DNA of 10,819 nt, from the NCBI GenBank assembly GCA_003135595.1, contig PLCI01000118.1, forward strand, positions 1 through 10,819. Direction: 5' to 3'. Position numbers and translations under genes: made by a program. Source of the DNA: Acidimicrobiaceae bacterium. Its GTDB lineage: Bacteria > Actinomycetota > Acidimicrobiia > Acidimicrobiales > RAAP-2. Positions 7,657 through 10,819 of the stretch are shown here, one piece after another (position 1 is the first letter of the stretch; the number at the start of each line of letters is the position of its first letter). The notes under the pieces are model-generated. The model was not told the origin of the DNA. It did no database searches and was given only the letters and a program-made list of their open reading frames with translations.

Positions 7657-7786
7657 TGGCCGACGTGCCGTCCCCGCACCATTTCGCTGGCGTTGGGTCG
7701 TGCCTCGATGGTGGAGACGCTGACCAGGCTGCTCGTGGTCCTGACTATTCGGGGTGTTCCACGAAGTGAGGTCCAACATCGGGTCG

Positions 7787-9343
7787 TCAGCAGGCGACCG
7801 ATAGGGGCGTTCGGATCTTGTACAGCCAGACTGGAGCTCCTCCAACCACGACTCGTTGTGGGGTCGATGGCGTCCAGGCGACGTATTGCGCAGAGGGGTG
7901 CATCGTCGCGAGGTAGTCGTACCTGCCGTCGACAAGCAGCTGGCGCCACGAGCGACACGACGCCGCTGGCCACCTCCATGCGCCGTGCGCACTCAGCGTA
8001 CCAAGCACCTGCACGTAGTTCGAGAAGTCGCGTCCGTACAGCGGATACTGAGTTGTGATGTCCACCGTCGCGATCCGGGCATGCGTCACCGGCTGGTTCC
8101 TCCATGCATCGTCCTCGTATTTCTGCGCGAACCCAAATGCACCGATGCAGGCGACCACCGCAACGATCCCGACCGCGGCCCCGCTCCGAATTGCAGCGGC
8201 ATGCCAGTCGCGAGATCCCAGGACTCGACCAGCCACGATTGCCGCCACGGCGGCCGCGAGCGCGAGCCAGCCATCGCGCATACCGGAGGTCGTCGCCGTC
8301 CGGAACTGGATCTGGACGTTCCACATTGCGAGCAGCGCAAGGACGGAGGAGGCGACCAGCACGCCGGTGCGCTCCCACCTGGCGGCCACTATCGGGAACG
8401 CGATGAATCCGACAGCCAACCCGAAGACGCCATAGCGCAGCGTGGTGCTAAAGGCGGCGTTCGACGCCACCTGCGGGCTCAACAAGTAGCCACCCATGCA
8501 GGCCAGCCCCAGCGCTCCAACCGCGCGCCTCGCTCGATTGCCTCCCATGACCGTCGCTGCGACGCACGCCACGATCGGTATCGCAACCATGAAGGGCCAC
8601 GCGGTCCCGAATCGAAGTGGGAATGCCGGGAAGAAGTACTGGTCCCGAAAGACCGAGTTGCCCAGACGGGCGATCGGGATCATCGATGCCGTCCTTGGAA
8701 GAGGGCTGCCCGACCAATAGAGGTTCCTCAGGTACCAGTAGCTGCCGGTGAGAACCACCGCGACCGTGAACCCCCCGGCGCACCGCCGACGCACGCTTCT
8801 CTCGGCGCAGATGCCGACAACGGCGATCAGCACCAGCGCAGGCAGGATGTTCGTGAGCTTCGCGGACACCGCGATCCCTGCAGCCGCGCCGCCGATCCAC
8901 GCGCGAGCCAGCCAGTCTCTCGAAGCAACGGCATCATCGCCGGGTCGCTGCACGAGGATCCCCACCACGCACAAGAGGAGCGCCGCACCGATCATGTCGT
9001 TCTCAGCACTGCCTGCCGAGGGAAAGACGACGACGGGTGAGGAGAAGACCACCGCAGCTCCCGCCACGGCCTCGATCGCAAGCCCGAAGGGGCGACCGAT
9101 GCACCAGGCGGCCAGCATCGCGAGCGCCAGCCAACCGATGTTCAGCAGCGGCGAGAAGCCGTCGCTGCCGAAGTAGGTCATGAACAACGCGTGGAACATC
9201 TCCGACGTCGCCGGGTACCACGACACAAGTCCCACCCGGTCGATGTAGTGAATGTGCCAGGTGGACGCGTCCTGCACGAACCGTGCCGCGATCGGCATGT
9301 GATACCAGTTCGTATCCGTTTGCTGCATTCCATTCCGCAGCAC
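7787..9343 (-). CDS. GT-C-type membrane glycosyltransferase-like protein, part downstream of a frameshift
   Basis: The 518-residue main part of a polytopic membrane protein related to the dolichyl/polyprenyl-phosphate sugar transferases (GT39/RgtA-like GT-C group). Visible landmarks: NWYHMPIAARFVQ (12-24), WYPATSEMFHALF (42-54), SAENDMIGAALLL (112-124), GIAVSAKLTNILPALVL (156-172), SYWYLRNLYWSGSPLP (201-216) and LRYGVFGLAVGF (302-313). About eight hydrophobic helices are spread over residues 65-405, followed by a soluble C-terminus of about 110 residues (VDGRYDYL, VWLYKI) like the periplasmic end of such enzymes. It should transfer a sugar from a lipid carrier to an envelope acceptor. The GTG at 9343 is probably not a true start: it falls inside a hydrophobic helix, and the N-terminal helices lie in another frame just upstream (9383-9732). 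Confidence 0.75.
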   Translation of the reverse strand: MLRNGMQQTDTNWYHMPIAARFVQDASTWHIHYIDRVGLVSWYPATSEMFHALFMTYFGSDGFSPLLNIGWLALAMLAAWCIGRPFGLAIEAVAGAAVVFSSPVVVFPSAGSAENDMIGAALLLCVVGILVQRPGDDAVASRDWLARAWIGGAAAGIAVSAKLTNILPALVLIAVVGICAERSVRRRCAGGFTVAVVLTGSYWYLRNLYWSGSPLPRTASMIPIARLGNSVFRDQYFFPAFPLRFGTAWPFMVAIPIVACVAATVMGGNRARRAVGALGLACMGGYLLSPQVASNAAFSTTLRYGVFGLAVGFIAFPIVAARWERTGVLVASSVLALLAMWNVQIQFRTATTSGMRDGWLALAAAVAAIVAGRVLGSRDWHAAAIRSGAAVGIVAVVACIGAFGFAQKYEDDAWRNQPVTHARIATVDITTQYPLYGRDFSNYVQVLGTLSAHGAWRWPAASCRSWRQLLVDGRYDYLATMHPSAQYVAWTPSTPQRVVVGGAPVWLYKIRTPLSVAC

Positions 9344-9732
9344 TCCAGACAGCAGGACTCCCCAGGTGCCGGCAAGCGCCCCACTGCCACGCAGAGGAGC
9401 CCGACGCGAATCCAGGGGGGAGAATGGGGAGCGGGAACGGAGGTGCGAGCTGAGGTCGAGCTCAGCTCATCAGCCCTGCGGAGCGCAAGAGCGAGGCTTC
9501 CGCCGCAGACGCCAAGTGCGATCGTGAGCGGGAGTCGCGCGAACAGGCCGATGGTTCCCATGAACTCCGCCACCAACACGATCTCGGTGAGGCAGATGAC
9601 GATGTCGCAGACCCACGCCTCCGGTCCGCCCCACTGGGGCACGAGCCTGCGGCGGGCGGCCCTGGCGCCCAGCGCGAGTGGCACGAGCGCGACCATCGCG
9701 AACAGCAGTCCCGTGACGTCCTGACCGAGCAC
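9178..9732 (-). pseudogene. N-terminal part of the GT-C-type glycosyltransferase, upstream of the frameshift
   Basis: Begins at GTG 9730-9732 with GAGGAG (9741-9746) at good spacing. The first 118 residues read as a membrane protein: helices at about 8-24 (LLFAMVALVPLALG), 41-64 and 66-84, then WIRVGLLCVAVG entering a fourth helix. After about 9383 this frame turns into Arg/Cys/Thr-rich nonsense and stops at 9178. In the frame of the 7787-9343 part, the fourth helix continues as ALAGTWGVLLSGVL and runs into the conserved NWYHMP motif. Adding one base at the CCCC run 9379-9382 joins the halves into one protein of about 648 residues. A weak -10 (TACGAT, minus strand, 9784-9789) could drive it. 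It is either a real inactivating frameshift, a sequencing or assembly error, or, less likely, programmed frameshifting. Confidence 0.7.
9379..9382 (-). other. frameshift site (probable missing base)
   Basis: A CCCC run on the plus strand (GGGG in the gene). With one more G the gene would read VAVGALAGTW across the junction as a continuous hydrophobic helix. A nearby run of six G on the plus strand (9415-9420) is a less good site, because the new frame between the two runs (LDSRRAPLRGSG) is not hydrophobic. Confidence 0.6.
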
Positions 9733-9740
9733 CGTCGTTC

Positions 9741-9746
9741 CTCCTC
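9741..9746 (-). promoter_or_regulatory. ribosome binding site of the glycosyltransferase
   Basis: CTCCTC on the plus strand reads GAGGAG on the minus strand, eight bases before the GTG at 9730-9732. It marks this GTG as the authentic start of the full glycosyltransferase, rather than the internal GTG at 9343. Confidence 0.65.
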
Positions 9747-9805
9747 ACGAACAGCGCGCTGGTGCGCGGCCGGCTGGCACAGGATCGTAGGGTGTTTCCC
9801 CTGAT

Positions 9806-9890
9806 GGAGGGATGACAGAGCGGCCGAATGTACCGGTCTTGAAAACCGGCGTGGGGCGACCCACCGTGGGTTCAAATCCCACTCCCTCCG
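9806..9890 (+). tRNA. tRNA-Ser(UGA)
   Basis: An 85-nt serine tRNA. The acceptor stem GGAGGGA (9806-9812) pairs with TCCCTCC (9883-9889), and G9890 is the discriminator, as expected for serine. The anticodon stem CCGGT/ACCGG (9833-9837, 9845-9849) encloses the loop CTTGAAA with anticodon TGA (9840-9842), which reads UCA codons. A long variable arm GTGGG-GCGA-CCCAC (9851-9864), typical of class II tRNAs, is followed by the T arm GTGGG-TTCAAAT-CCCAC (9866-9882). The CCA end is not encoded. TAGGGT (9788-9793) could be its -10 element. No copy of the tRNA 3' end is seen elsewhere in the window, so there is no sign of an integrated element. Confidence 0.97.
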
Positions 9891-10024
9891 CTCCGTAGCC
9901 GTGTCTCGCGTGAGGTGCCCATGCCGACGCCCTGCGCCGGACCAGTTGCGCTTCGAATGGAGCTGCACGTGCGTCCGGTGCATCAAGTCCCGAGTCGCGT
10001 CATTTGTTGTCCTGCCGCCGAGGG

Positions 10025-10042
10025 CGTGAACGGGCATTCACG
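10025..10042. promoter_or_regulatory. inverted repeat abutting a -10-like box, candidate operator
   Basis: CGTGAA (10025-10030) and TTCACG (10037-10042) form a perfect six-base inverted repeat with a six-base spacer. It ends exactly where TATATT (10043-10048) begins. This is the size and placement of a dimeric repressor or activator site over the -35/spacer region of a promoter. Confidence 0.45.
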
Positions 10043-10048
10043 TATATT
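10043..10048 (+). promoter_or_regulatory. candidate -10 box of the Calx-beta protein gene
   Basis: TATATT stands out in otherwise GC-rich DNA and matches TANNNT. Transcription would start near 10055, giving a leader of about 80 bases before ATG 10138. No good -35 box is seen at 16-19 bases upstream, so activation through the adjacent inverted repeat is possible. The rest of the 9891-10137 gap shows only a weak inverted repeat (CCGGAC 9937-9942 and GTCCGG 9973-9978). Confidence 0.45.
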
Positions 10049-10137
10049 CAGCAGGTGCTTCGTCACTCGAATCCCGTGACGCGGGCTGCCCAACGCTGCG
10101 CGCTCCGCGCGAGGTCAGTGCTCCCGAGTGGCGCGGC

Positions 10138-10819
10138 ATGACGAGAGGCCGCACCCGACCCTGGCGCGCTCGACCGACAAGCCGCCTCGTGCTGGCAGTC
10201 GCAGTCGTCGGCATGGTCACGACGATCGCGTCAGCCGGCACCGCGTCGGCGCAACCGCTCGCCACGGGCTCGACGCCGGCGCTCACGGCGACCGCGGGGG
10301 CTGTCGACGTCGCCGCACCGCTTGCAGGCACGAGGGTCGTCGAGATCCCGGTGACGCTGAGCGCGCCAGCGGCCACAAAGTTGACGCTTCGATACCACGT
10401 GATCGCGGGGACCGCACTCGCGGGCCGGGACTTCGCAGCGAAGACGGGGCTGCTCACCTTCTACCGGCATGCGGTGTCCGAATCGATCCCGGTGAGCGTG
10501 CTGCCCGACAGCACGATCCCGACCTCGAGCTGCTGGTACCAGGCCGCGACAGCGTGCCGCACCTTCAGCGTCGCGCTCAGCGTCGTCTCTGGCGGCGTCA
10601 AGGTCGCGAGTGCGCCCAGCCACGACGCGATCCTGTGGAACCCGCCGAGCGGGCAGGGCGTGAGCGTGGGCGACGCGCTGGTCAGCGAGGGGACCTCGGG
10701 AGGCAACCGAGTCGTGCGTGTGCCCGTCACCCTGTCAGAGCCGGCGAGCAAGTCGATGTCCGTGTCGTACCAGCTGGTCGCCGACTCGGCCCTCGCCACG
10801 GCCAGCTTTGTCGCTGCCC
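10138..10819 (+). CDS. secreted Calx-beta-like repeat protein, 5' part
   Basis: An open frame of 227 codons that runs off the window without a stop. ATG 10138 opens a typical Sec signal peptide: a basic N-region (TRGRTRPWRARPTSR), a hydrophobic core LVLAVAVVGMVTTIASAG (17-34) and a probable cleavage after ASA38. The mature part has two tandem beta-rich repeats about 125 residues apart: VVEIPVTLSAPA (67-78) followed by GTALAGRDF, TGLLTF and SIPVSVLPDS, and then VVRVPVTLSEPA (192-203) with SVSYQLVADS. This pattern is that of Calx-beta domains, found in calcium-binding adhesins and large surface proteins. Cys132 and Cys140 may form a disulfide. It is probably exported to the cell surface. The second repeat is cut by the window end. 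The ribosome site is weak. Confidence 0.8.
   Translation, partial: MTRGRTRPWRARPTSRLVLAVAVVGMVTTIASAGTASAQPLATGSTPALTATAGAVDVAAPLAGTRVVEIPVTLSAPAATKLTLRYHVIAGTALAGRDFAAKTGLLTFYRHAVSESIPVSVLPDSTIPTSSCWYQAATACRTFSVALSVVSGGVKVASAPSHDAILWNPPSGQGVSVGDALVSEGTSGGNRVVRVPVTLSEPASKSMSVSYQLVADSALATASFVAA

Noticed and set aside
7782..7799. Short inverted repeat GGTCG/CGACC as a bidirectional terminator between the convergent GH15 and glycosyltransferase genes
   Set aside because: Only five pairs and no T-run on either side; it also overlaps the glycosyltransferase stop codon.
7856..9040. Plus-strand open frame of 394 codons
   Set aside because: Antisense of the membrane glycosyltransferase-like gene; its translation is charged and low in complexity, with no domain.
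9806..9890. tRNA-Ser as an integration site for a mobile element
   Set aside because: No second copy of the tRNA 3' end and no integrase in the window.
9462..10037. Minus-strand open frame of 191 codons spanning the tRNA
   Set aside because: It contains the typical false translation of an antisense tRNA-Ser (EWDLNPRW); the tRNA structure is unambiguous.
9957..10079. Small open frame of about 40 codons before the Calx-beta gene
   Set aside because: No ribosome site, no recognisable sequence, and it crosses the promoter-like TATATT box and inverted repeat.
10038..10457. Minus-strand open frame of 139 codons, with similar ones at 10231-10623 and 10461-10799
   Set aside because: Opposite to a plus-strand reading with a clean signal peptide and repeated domains; Ala/Val/Arg-rich shadows.

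Overview
The window is very GC-rich DNA with tightly packed genes, GTG starts, stop/start overlaps, one probable leaderless promoter of the TANNNT type and a tRNA without an encoded CCA end. Together these suggest a chromosomal segment of an actinobacterium (Actinomycetota). The class cannot be fixed from the sequence alone. No insertion sequence, phage gene, CRISPR array or plasmid function is visible.

Layout. Bases 38-1941 hold a coupled plus-strand pair: an alpha/beta hydrolase and a binuclear-manganese ureohydrolase (agmatinase/guanidino-acid hydrolase family). A group II PLP-dependent decarboxylase runs the other way and ends one base beyond the ureohydrolase stop (1943-3313). From its upstream region a second plus-strand pair diverges (3373-4835): another alpha/beta hydrolase, probably leaderless, overlapping a class I SAM methyltransferase. 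A gap without a convincing gene (4836-5259) carries two palindromes and leads into a large intracellular GH15 glucoamylase/glucodextranase-like enzyme (5260-7656). Converging on it from the right is a polytopic GT-C-type membrane glycosyltransferase-like gene (7787-9732), read in two frames because one base appears to be missing near 9379-9382. Then come a tRNA-Ser(UGA) gene (9806-9890), an AT-rich promoter-like site beside an inverted repeat (10025-10048), and the 5' end of a secreted protein with tandem Calx-beta-like repeats that runs off the window (10138 onward).

How they may work together. The ureohydrolase and decarboxylase could act in sequence on arginine or another guanidino compound (decarboxylation, then loss of urea), giving a diamine or amino acid. 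The two hydrolases and the methyltransferase could tailor a small molecule, but nothing in the sequence proves a common pathway. The GH15 enzyme has no signal peptide and probably trims internal alpha-glucans or oligosaccharides. The glycosyltransferase and the Calx-beta protein belong to the cell envelope and look unrelated to the left half. I see no clear evidence of a wholly new system. The points most worth checking are the frameshift in the glycosyltransferase, the operator-like palindromes before the GH15 and Calx-beta genes, and the amine-metabolism cluster.
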